Assembly: GCF_022539665.2 (NCBI RefSeq) | Contig: NC_081331.1 | Location: 7,967,534 to 8,031,533, forward strand | Origin: Daphnia carinata | Lineage: Eukaryota > Arthropoda > Branchiopoda > Diplostraca > Daphniidae | Direction: 5' to 3' | DNA length: 64,000 nt | Shown here: piece after piece, positions 54,990 to 64,000 of the stretch | How positions within the stretch are numbered: the stretch's first letter is position 1 | How the letters are laid out: each line of letters begins with the position of its first letter | Position numbers and translations under genes: made by a program | Notes under the pieces: generated by a model | The model's input: the letters and a program-made list of their open reading frames with translations, nothing else | Database searches by the model: none | What the model was told of the DNA's origin: nothing

Positions 54990-56503
54990 TAATCGTTGCC
55001 ACTTCTGGATATAAAGTGGTCTTTTTCAGAATGGGTGAGGAATTAGATAGTTCTCCAAAATCAAATTTGCTGGAAACTAGGCAGCCTTCACTGTTAAAAA
55101 TTGGTGTTGCCAGTGTACTTGCTAGTCTTGGTTGAGGAATTTCTGTTTTAACAAACTCTGAAAGACCAGAGGTTGATGACACAGATACTGCCTTGGTGGC
55201 TCGAGCATGTTTGGCAATTCAGGACCTCTTCTTCTTACTTTTTCTTTTTAATTTCTTCTTCATTCCCTCTAACTTCCGTTTAAATTGGATTTTCGTTGCC
55301 TTATCAGACAATTCCAGCTTTTCCTCTGAAAATCAATGGAATAAACTGGCCGGTCTTCCTTAAATGTAAATGTTAACACATACCTGTTAAGTGTGAGGCG
55401 TTCATTCAGTTTATGTTCTTTCTTCTCAGTTTTCTTTTTCTTAATGTTGGCTTTTCTCGTTTTCTGTTGTTATTCCTTTCTCTTTTCCTATTCTTCGATG
55501 CGTTCAGCCAACTTCTTTTTACTATCTGATTTGATTTCATCTTGTTTCATAATAGATTTAGCAAGCCATTCCACATTGTTTTTTACCTATTGCAATACAG
55601 AAAGGTTAAAATTATTTAAGATCTTACAAATATGTATGTCAAATTGAAAGGTTACCTGAAAACCTTCAGCTGTTTGCAAAGCATCTTTTCATGCCTGTTT
55701 CTCTTCAATACTTCTCACATTCCAACTTCAGCTTGGCCATCCAAGATTTTCACTTTGGCTTTGAGTTTTTTTTTATCGTTGCTACTTTTCAATCTAAAGT
55801 GTTCTTGTTCAGAATGGGTGAGGGATTAGATAGTTCTCCTAAATCAAATTTGCTGAATACTAGGCAGCCTTCGCTGTTGAAAATTGGTGTTAGCGGTGTA
55901 CTTGTTGGTCTTGGTTCAGGAATACCTGTTTTGACAAACTCTGTGGGATCAGAGGTTGATGACACTGATGCTGCCTCGGTGGCTTGTGCAAGTTGGGCAA
56001 TTCAGGACCACTTCTTGTTATTTTTCTTTTTTAATTTCTTCTTCTTCAATTTTTCTAACTCCTTTTAAGTTTGGTTTTCATTGTTCTATCAGACAAATCC
56101 AGCCTTTTCCCTGAAAATAGATGGAATAAGCTGGCCCGTCTTCCTTAAACGTAAAGATTAACACATACCTGTTAAGTGTGAGGTGTTAGCTGCTAGACAT
56201 TCTTCCTGTTCAACACCAACCTTATTGCTATTGAGATCGTCAACTGTAGATACACTTTCAATTGGAATGTTGGTCAATAAGCTAGAAATCATGATTTTTT
56301 GGGTTCTCATTTCCTATTAATTTTGTTTAGACGACACTTTCAAGTTCTTGTTTTCTCTTTTTCCATTTACAAAAACTGCCTCTCATATTATAACCTTTAA
56401 ACTTTATTATTATATACCTTGATTTCTCAACATTATCACTGATCACTCCATAGATCAAACTATACGAAACAAGTCTATTGTTATTTTCTTCAGGGAACGG
56501 CAT
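54990..56503 (-). pseudogene. Unidentified gene, left palindrome arm
   Basis: Exon 1 starts at 56503 (MPFPEENNNRLVSYSLIYGV) and ends at a GT donor near 56420. Exon 2 (about 56160-56330) lacks some 70 bp present in the right arm. Two successive copies of the last exon follow (about 55820-56100 and 55030-55310), each with the basic stretch and the TGA seen in the other arm. Broken by the deletion in exon 2. Confidence 0.45.
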
Positions 56504-56768
56504 TTTCAAGTCAAATCTAGCGTCAGGACGCCACAAACAATGGCGGACGGTTTTTAACATAAAATTTTTAAAATTTTTAATTCTTTTATTACAAATTCAA
56601 CAAAATTTAGTTCCTTTGTATAACAATAATAATGAATTATAATAATAGAACAATAACAAAGGAACTAAATTTTGTTGAATTTAATAAAGCTTTAGCTAAA
56701 AGTTTTAATAACAGCTTTCCACCGTCCGCCATTGTTTGTGGCGTCCTGACGCTAGATTTGGCTTCAAA

Positions 56769-57344
56769 ATGCCGTTCCCTAAAGAAAATAACAATAGACT
56801 TATTGTTTCGTATAGTTTGATCTATGGAGTGATCAGTGATAATGTTGAGAGATCAAGGTAAATAATAATAAAGTTTAAAGGTTATAATATGAGAGGCAGT
56901 TTTTGTAAATAGAAAAAGAGAAAACAAGAACTTGAAAGTGACGTCTAAACAAAATTTGTAGGAAATGAGGACCCTAAAAATCAAGAGCCTTATAAAACGC
57001 GAGGGTCCATTGACATCGTCGCTCTTAAAAAGCAACTCTCTCCTGAAGAGTTTTTCATTGCTAGCTTATTGACCAACATTCCAACTGAAAGTGTATCTAC
57101 AGTTGACGATCTCAATAGCAATAAGGTTGGTGTTGAACAAGAAGAATGTCTAGCAGCTAACACCTCACACTTAACAGGTATGTGTTGATCTTTACGTTCA
57201 AGGAAGACTGACCAGCTTATTCCATCCATTTTCAGGGAAAAGGCTGGATTTGTCTGATAGGACAATGAAAACCAAACTTAAAAGGAGTTAGAAAAATTGC
57301 AGAAGAAGAAATTAAAAAAGAAAAATAACAAGAAGTGGTCCTGA
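56769..57344 (+). CDS. Unidentified gene, right palindrome arm
   Basis: Exon 1 from 56769 (MPFPKENNNRLIVSYSLIYG) to the GT after 56858. Exon 2, 56962-57177, contains KTRGSIDIVALKKQLSPEEF and LLTNIPTESVSTVDDL. Exon 3, from 57236, contains LDLSDRTMKTKLKR and a Lys-rich coil ending at TGA 57342-57344. Phases fit. A one-base gap near 57290 breaks exon 3; a second copy of that exon at 58017-58117 is open to the same TGA. The product would be about 150 residues, acidic then very basic. Family unknown. Confidence 0.45.
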
Positions 57345-59243
57345 ATTGCCAAACTTGCACAAGCCACCGAGGCAGCATCAGTGTCATCAACCTCTGATCC
57401 GACAGAGTTTGTCAAAACAGGTATTCCTGAACCAAGACCAACAAGTACACTGCTAACACAAATTTTCAACAGTGAAGGCTGCCTAGTATTCAACAAATTT
57501 GATTTAGGAGAACTATCTTATCCCTCACCCATTCTGAACAAGACCACTTTAGATTCAAAAGTGGCAACGATAAAAAAAAAAACTCAAAGCCAAAGTGAAA
57601 ATCTTGGATGGCCAAACTGAAGTTGAATGCGAGAAGTATTGAAGAGAAACAGGCGTGAAAAGGTGCTCTGCAAAGAGCAGAAGGTTTTCAGGTAAACTTT
57701 CAATTTGACAAACATATTTTTAAGATTTTAAATAATTTAACCTTTCTGTATTGCAATAGGTGAAAAACAATGTGGAATTGCTTGCTAAATCTATTAAGAA
57801 ACAAGATGAAATCAAATCAAATTGTAAAAGAAGTTGGCTGAACGCATCGAAGAATAGGAAAAGAGAAAGGAATAACAACAGAAAACGAGAAAAGCAAACA
57901 CTAAGAAAAAGAAAACTGAAAATAAAGAACATAAACCGAATGAACACCTCACACTTAACAGGTATGTGTTAACATTTACATTTAAGGAAGACCGGCCAGT
58001 TTATTCCATTGATTTTCAGGGAAAAAGCTGGAATTGTCTGATAAGACAACGAAAATCAAACTTAAACGGAAGTTAGAGGGAATGAACAAGAAATTAAAAA
58101 GGAAAAGTAAGAAGAAGAGGTCCTGAATTGCCAAACATGCTCGAGCCACCAAGGCAGCATCTGTGTCATCAACCTCTGGTCTTTCAGAGTTTGTTAAAAC
58201 AGAAATTCCTGAAGCAAGACTAGCAAGTACACTGGCAACACCAATTTTTAACAGTGGAGGCTGCCTAGTTTCCGGCAAATTTGACTTTGGAGAACTATCT
58301 AATTCCTCACCCATTCTGAATAAGACCACTTTAGATCCAGAAGTGGCAACGATTAAAATGAAAGAAAATAAAACTTAAACCAAAAATGAAAATCTTGGTA
58401 GGCCAAGCTGAAGTTGAAAATGCAAGAAGTATTGAAGAGAAACAGGCACGAAATGGTGCTCTGCAAATAGCTGAAGGTTTTCAGGTAAACTTTCAATTTG
58501 ACAAAAATATTTGTAAGATCTTGAAAACTTTTAACCTTTCTGTATTGCAATAGGTAAAAGACTATGTGGAATTGCTTGCCAAACCGAATAATGAACGAGA
58601 TCAAATCAAATCAGAGAGTAACAAAAATTGCGCTGAACGAATCGAAGAAAAGGAAAAGAGAAGGGAATAACAACAGAAAAGGAGAAAAGCCAACATTAAG
58701 AAAAAGAAAACTGAAAAGAAAGAACATAAAGTGAATAAACTAAAGAAAAAAGGCAAATTTATCGCATGAAAAACTGATACTGACTGATGGATCAGCTAAA
58801 CTTGTGTTCTTTCATGTGCAGCCATGTCGTGATAGTTTTTTAGAAAAATACACTGATATGCCTTCCATGATCGTGGAAAATTTGAAGAAAAAAAATCTTA
58901 GATTCAATTTAAAAGGTTTAGTGTCTTCACTAATAAGAGACTCTCATAAAAAAAAATCCGTCGTAGTAGAAAATTGATTTGTCATTATTAGTAGCTTTGC
59001 TAACGTAAAGTGTAAAGCTTCCTTATATCTCAATGTAGTATGTCATGTGTAATTAGGTAATCAATAGCTGCTTGAAAATGTACAAAAGGTGAAAACAGGA
59101 CACGAAGAACGAACAAAATCATTTATAGCAGTAGGTTATGATTTTAATATATTTATTGGGCTCTTTGTAATTGTTAAAAGAATTGAAAATGTATAAAGAA
59201 TAAATGGTATTAGAATCAATATTGGATTACAATAGTCTTTGTT

Positions 59244-59486
59244 TTGGTCCTTGCTTCAGACGATAGTTCAAGTTTGTACTATTATTCCTATAAACATTAT
59301 TTATCAAATGTTAATAATAATAAACTAGTCTTCGTGGTAACATATATTTTTGTTCCCAGCAACCACAAAAGCCCCGCGGAACTCATTCAGTTTCCTTATT
59401 CACAACGAATCAGTGGTCTTTACCTATGGCATAAGTATCGACAAAGGGAAGTTATAAGGGAGATGGACTGGGGGTTGGGGGAATAA
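59244..59486 (+). CDS. Outer ORF of the right palindrome arm
   Basis: 80 codons, mirror of 53864-54106. Upstream, 58760-58975 also holds an open stretch (TDGSAKLVFFHVQPCRDSFL) with a counterpart in the left arm. Function unknown. Confidence 0.3.
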   Translation: MVLASDDSSSLYYYSYKHYLSNVNNNKLVFVVTYIFVPSNHKSPAELIQFPYSQRISGLYLWHKYRQREVIREMDWGLGE

Positions 59487-59829
59487 TCAAAGAGGGTGGA
59501 CAGAACAAGGCTAAGTGCGAAAAACATTAATTTCTTGTATTATATTAAAAAAAGCCGATAGTAGTTCAATAAACAAAAATTGTGAAAAATGAACTTTATT
59601 TAACGGGATATTAGCAATATATAAATACTAACGTAATCCGAAATCAGATTGCTAACGAATAAATAATCAAAGATTAACTAACGTACATACGCTAACATTG
59701 TTTGATCTCGGCAAACCTTATAGAAGGTAACGGTTTCAGCAACCTATGTACATTCCACTTTCCACGGAATAGGAGGTTGGAAATATATTTTGAAAATAAA
59801 TATAAAGTTTGTGGGAACATGGAAATTAA

Positions 59830-59976
59830 ACGGAGAAAAAGGCCCAGTCCAATGGAGAAAAAGGCCCACTTTTGAATTTGGAAAAAAGTGGGCCTTTTTC
59901 GTATGGGCCTTTTTCGTCTGGGCCTTTTTCGCGGGCCTTTTTCGTCTGGGCCTTTTTCGTCTGGGCCTTTTTCTCC
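59830..59976. repeat. Right-tip array, inverted copy
   Basis: GGGCCTTTTTCGTCT units in the same number and order as the left tip, read on the other strand, with the same internal hairpin. Confidence 0.85.
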
Positions 59977-60461
59977 GCCAATTACCCATTGTATGCGGGG
60001 TTCGATACACCCATACGGAGTCGTACCTTTACCTCGCATTCTATTTCCACAATTAAGGTTTAGCTCTGTTCGGCCTTCGCAGGAAAGTGGCACCAACATG
60101 CAGCGTTGAAAGTTTCGTCTTAATAGTTGAGAAACCATAATTCTGTCGATAGTTTTTACCCTCATTTTCTCCAATTTTTTAGATGAGTGAATCCAATTTC
60201 ACTCACGTCGTCCGTTTTTTTACTAAATAAAGCTTGAATATTTCAAAAGTTGTGCACTACGAAGGTTTTTTTTAACCATCATAACGTTTTGAATGAAATT
60301 ATAAGACAAGAAAATGCGCGGCTTTTTACCCTAATTGCCAACGGCTAAAAGGGAAGAGAATGTTCATAAGAGAATACGCATAAAGGTGGGGTAAGAATAA
60401 TATTGCCCTTGCAATTATCAATGCCATAGGCTAGTGACGTGCATTAGGGAGACACAAATAC
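59977..60461. other. Spacer before the structural-protein gene
   Basis: Single-copy AT-rich DNA with no gene. It does not continue E2. Confidence 0.55.
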
Positions 60462-60497
60462 ATATAAAACAATGACAAAGCGAAGCTCGAATCAGTC
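60462..60497 (+). promoter_or_regulatory. Core promoter: TATA box plus arthropod initiator
   Basis: ATATAAAA at 60462-60469 and TCAGT at 60493-60497 are about 30 bp apart, the usual spacing. They lie some 80 bp before the ATG at 60577. Confidence 0.7.
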
Positions 60498-61098
60498 AAG
60501 TGGAGTCATCCATCAGCAACTGTAGTACCGAAAGTCGTGTTATCCAGCCGTTCATTATCAAATCAACTTTCACATCATGGGTAAGTATTTTGGATAAAGC
60601 CCAGTGTTTTCGAGAAAAACTTTCAAAGTCATTTTTGTAATAAATGATAATTAAATTCCATAGCAGTAACTGATCTTAGTTTTTTCCATGTTCTCTGGAT
60701 TTATGTTTGGTAAATGTGGGGAAAACAAGGCTAGCCCACTAACTCGTGTATCTTACTGAAACGAACTGCATCACTTTGATGATGCTCTTTGTTTAAATTT
60801 ATTGTTAAACTGCATTCTTTTTTCATTTATAGCTAACTATGTCACAATGCTGCTGTTGGCCGTTTCATTCACTGTTAATTTGGGGTTTACGCCTTTCGTC
60901 GGTTAGGGGTAACTATTATCGAGCGGAGTTTGCGATATTCGCAAAGGTAATCTCTGGTTAACGCTTTTCGTTCGTTAAAAACCAACAAAAAACGTTACCG
61001 CGAGTGATTTCCGCAAAGGTGCATTTGGTTAATGGTTTTCGTCGGTTTTTATGTGTGAAATACGGCATATGTAACCGATTTCCGCATTATACCCCTAC

Positions 61099-61230
61099 AG
61101 TGCTACATTGGCAAAGAAGACTAAACAGCATCCTTTATCGAAGTGAAAGCTTAAAATTTTTTTAAGTGCTACATTGGCAAAGAAGACTAAACAGCATCCT
61201 TTATCGAAGTGAAAGCTTAAAATTTTTTTA
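61099..61230. repeat. Two tandem 66-bp repeats
   Basis: Units beginning AGTGCTACATTGGCAAAG at 61099 and 61165 are identical over 66 bp. Confidence 0.93.
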
Positions 61231-61644
61231 ACATTTGTTTTACTTGACTATTTTGACAACGTAAAGGGCCATATCATTCTAAAATCCTACTGGAAAATAA
61301 TAAAGTAAAGTTTCCTAAATAAATTTTGAGAAAGGTAAAGAACTTTAAACAATTTTTTTTTAAACACACAGTATTTTGTGATGCTAATATTTTACGTTCA
61401 AATTCAAAACCCGTTATGATAATTGGCAATCGAAAACAGTTTAACAGTTCTACAAACATTGGCAGCACTGGGAGACGGTTTCTTCTTCTTCAAAACAGAC
61501 AGTTCTTTTCATTGTATAGCTAATGGAAAACGATAGAGTGCGTAATTCGGTAAATAACATTTATGTTTATCTGAAAGTACCTGTTCCTTTTCCGTTGTGC
61601 TGTTTTTTTTAAGATTTCTCTTATAATTTTTTTTCCTTAAGAAT

Positions 61645-62710
61645 ATGGAAGAGGTTACTAAAACCATAATAGTCGAATTAGATGGGAAAGAAGAATACGA
61701 ATTGGAATTCATCAGTACTTCGTCCACTTTTGATCTACAAGTGATTTTGACGTATTTAAAAGCTAAATCAAGCAGATTTAGTCAGGTGTCCCAGTATGCA
61801 GACTTTGTCTTTAAAAAGCAAAGTGAAAAATTCCCAGGACGATGGGTGACTGTTGGTGACCACTCACCAGTAAAACATCTGAGCACATTGCAGTGCACAA
61901 GCATGCAAAAGCCTAGCTGCTCAAGAGTAATCGTCCAGGATTTACATATTAATATCTGTAAGTTAATTTCATTTATTTTTAAATGGCATGACGTAACATT
62001 TTTCTTACAACAGCTCCGACTAAGACAAACACAAGGGCACGAGAGGGTGCAGAAGAACAATTGGCAATCAGTGAGAACACCCCTTTCACTGTTCCTCTTA
62101 CAACATCTCTGATACAAAGTGAGTCCGAGAGGTAAAATAATTTAAAATTTTAATATTATAGACTTACAATACATATTGCTGGTTCAAATTAGACTACCAA
62201 TCTTGTGCAGCGCTGGAGTTGCTGTGGCTATTGAACCCTGGCAGCAAAAGATCACCAGAATGTAGACGATTCGTCATAGATGTGCAAGAGGTATTGGTTT
62301 TAATAAAGTATTAGGATAACATAACCCCTTTGAATAACTTGTCTTATCTGAATTTACAGGATTGTTTGGGATATGAGTTCATATCTTAGAAAATTGCCCG
62401 CAGCCAGATTGACTCCCTTTATTCTAAAAGTTGGACAGTTGTACACAATTGTAGGGACAAACAGCCATTCACCCAAACTTCCAATTCCAGTCTGGAGGCA
62501 GTTGTTCTTCTGTTATGTGTTTATTACGTGTTTCATATAAGTTGGTGCAAATCTTCTATTCTAACGTGCCTATTTATGCAATCTGAATTGCTTGGATTGC
62601 CTTTGAAGGAAAAAGGTTCCCATTACGATTGCCTCACAAAGTTTGTGAGCGCTCTGAATGATGCGAATATAGAAGAAGAACAGGAACAGGAAGTATTATG
62701 TTTGTTTTGA
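61645..62710 (+). pseudogene. Orphan gene of the second CACTG element (degenerate)
   Basis: Exon 1 from the ATG at 61645 (MEEVTKTIIVELDGKEEYEL) contains WVTVGDHSPVK and ends at a GT near 61967. Exon 2 (62013-62117) contains KTNTRAREGAEEQLAISENT. Exon 3 (about 62193-62290) contains AALELLWLLNPGSK. Exon 4 (about 62360-62500) contains TPFILKVGQLYTIVG. Stops interrupt the part after 62500. Order and motifs match the gene at 13993-16155. The N-terminal zinc fingers and the C-terminal YYVFHF segment are absent here. The protein family is unknown to me. Confidence 0.55.
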
Positions 62711-64000
62711 CAATGAATGATCAATCAGTTTGCATTTTTACCTAGTCTTCTGAATGTTGATTGCCTCTACGAACAGTTTATCATGACATGTTAATTGTGA
62801 ACAACACAGAAAGTTGTGTACTTATTGTTTTGTTGTGTGTTTAGTGGTTCACCGGTTGGTATTGTGTGATCGCTGTCTTACTGACTTATGGGATAATAAA
62901 CCCGGTTGTTTCTATAACAATTTGCCTATTTGTTTTTTATTTTTACATCTATTGAGGTTATGGGTTTATTTTTAATTGCAAATAAAAATTATTATATGGG
63001 CCAATTTCGATGGGAATTTATTACGATTTTCGTCAAAGCAACTTACCGAAAATCGTTGGAAAATAACCAACGATTTTCGTTTTCGGAAACGTACCGTCGG
63101 TTTTCGTCGGTTTAAATCATGCGTCCCTTGTCCACCGCTTTCCGACTATTTTTCCGTACGAAAACCGTTAACTAAAACTAACAGTGTTGATGGCTGGATG
63201 GGCCATGAGTGGGCCGATGGGCTCGTCTTCATCCGGGTGCTACACCACTCCGGCATCCTAGTACACCATCAAGGCTCCTGAGTACTACACAACGAAGGCG
63301 GAGTATTACAAGACAACATATAGTGCCCCTAGCTACTACACCGAGGGCCCCAAGTACTAGACGACCAAGGCGCCCGAGTATTGCACCACTACATATCCGG
63401 CTCCTATGCACTATTCGGAGGCACCGAGGTACTACTCCCCACCGAGCTATTACAGCACGGAGGCGCCGGTGTATTACACAACAACCTACGCCACTCCAAG
63501 CTACTACACCGAAGCTCCCACCTACTATACCACAAAGGCCCCGGAGTATTACACCACAACGTACGCTTCTCCGTCTTACTACACTGAGGCCTCGAAATAT
63601 TACTCTGCTCCGAGCTACGCAACAACTGTGCCGTACTACACCACGACGGAGGCGCCCAAGTACTACGTAGCTCCAACATACTACATCACAGCTGCCCCAT
63701 CTTACTACGCTAAGCCGACATACTACGCACAAGCCCCGAAGCCCTACGCTGCCCCAAGTTACTGCACTACGGCTGCTCCGTCGTACTACGTGGAACCGCT
63801 ACTACACTACAAAGACTGCTGAATACTACCTACCACGTACGCTGCTCCTGCTTACTACACTGAGGCTCCGCAATACTACACTACAAAGGCTCCGCAATAC
63901 TACACTACAAAGGCTCCTGAATACACCACAACGTATTATTAATAATTAGTATTATTAATCGTGAAAAATTGTGTTATCCGTCAAGCTCGACGACGGAAGA

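Larger units (their letters stand above)
53374..59976. mobile_element. 6.6-kb palindromic (foldback-like) element
   Basis: 53374 to about 56600 and about 56650-59976 are inverted copies of each other, with scattered substitutions and some indels. Both ends begin GGAGAAAAAGGCCCAGACG. The arms meet in a short AT-rich centre around 56560-56690. Each arm contains the same degenerate genes, oriented outward from the centre. The arms differ enough (for example in the ORFs at 53864-54106 and 59244-59486) not to be a sequencing hairpin artefact. No target duplication was found; the flanks are E2 gag on the left and unrelated DNA on the right. Confidence 0.85.
60870..63186 (+). mobile_element. CACTG-ended DNA transposon, copy 2
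   Basis: Starts CACTGTTAATTTGGGG at 60870 and ends AAACTAACAGTG at 63186, flanked by TT on both sides (60868-60869, 63187-63188). Excising it with one TT restores the host signal-peptide frame. Both subterminal regions repeat GGTTTTCGTCGG/CGATTTTCG-type motifs in opposite orientations. The encoded gene is related to that of 12585-16495, though the terminal sequences beyond CACTGTTA differ, so it is a separate subfamily. Confidence 0.78.
60577..63942 (+). pseudogene. Secreted Tyr-rich repeat (YYTT) structural protein, disrupted
   Basis: The ATG at 60577 ends exon 1 (GT at 60581). Exon 2 starts at 60833 and encodes a signal peptide (ANYVTMLLLAVS) that is cut at 60869 by a 2.3-kb transposon and continues at 63189 (LMAGWAMSGPMG). 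The mature part is tandem YYTT units such as KAPEYYTTTYASPSYYTEA, as in crustacean cuticle- or glue-like extracellular proteins. Lesions: TAG at 63259-63261, TAG at 63358-63360, and frameshifts near 63795 and 63825. In the last frame the repeats run to a TAA near 63941. The core promoter is intact. Role inferred from composition only. Confidence 0.8.

Noticed and set aside
59692-60174. Lys-rich ORF with EKGPDEKGPD repeats
   Set aside because: Translation of the right-tip AAAAAGGCCCAGACG array.
63229-63732. Minus-strand and other-frame ORFs over the YYTT array
   Set aside because: Shadows of the repetitive plus-strand coding sequence.

Overview
The window looks like nuclear DNA of a crustacean, most likely a Daphnia-type water flea. 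This is inference. It rests on small introns (50-120 bp), an arthropod-style core promoter, a secreted Tyr-Tyr-Thr-Thr repeat protein of a type I associate with Daphnia, and a dense set of Ty3/Gypsy and DNA transposons. No bacterial features, rRNA or CRISPR array is visible.

Layout. (1) 1-9077, minus strand: a ZNFX1-like antiviral/RNA-surveillance helicase gene, reconstructed almost exon by exon and running off the left edge. Its first coding exon (8373-9077) is separated from the rest by about 2.4 kb flanked by a 34-bp direct repeat, and 343 bp of the upstream region is copied into that interval. (2) 12585-16495: a DNA element with CACTG ends, a 2-bp target duplication and an orphan multi-exon gene. 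(3) 19540-21758, minus: a truncated POLR3B (RNA polymerase III subunit 2) pseudogene. (4) 22565-25408: a gag-only LTR retrotransposon with matching 269-bp LTRs. (5) 26083-53373: two nested env-bearing Gypsy-type elements on the minus strand. The inner, young element E1 (27092-41840, twin 714-bp LTRs, 4-bp duplication ATAG) sits inside the env gene of an older, decayed element E2. E1 itself carries a 3.0-kb DNA element (37039-40066, CCCTAG ends) in its gag region. (6) 53374-59976: a 6.6-kb inverted repeat with about 3.3-kb arms that cuts off the 5' end of E2. (7) 60462-63942: a structural-protein gene whose signal-peptide exon is split by a second CACTG-ended element (60870-63186). The repeat domain has stop codons and frameshifts.

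The strongest novelty candidates all lie in the mobile DNA. In both E1 and E2, a second open frame (+1 relative to gag) overlaps the gag leader and is clearly conserved at the protein level. Between pol and env both elements carry small accessory genes sharing an ILDLDP..RHP motif, at least two of them with their own TATA box. The two CACTG-ended elements carry related proteins of a family I cannot name as a transposase. The nested insertions can be checked internally, because removing each insert plus one copy of its target duplication restores an open reading frame.
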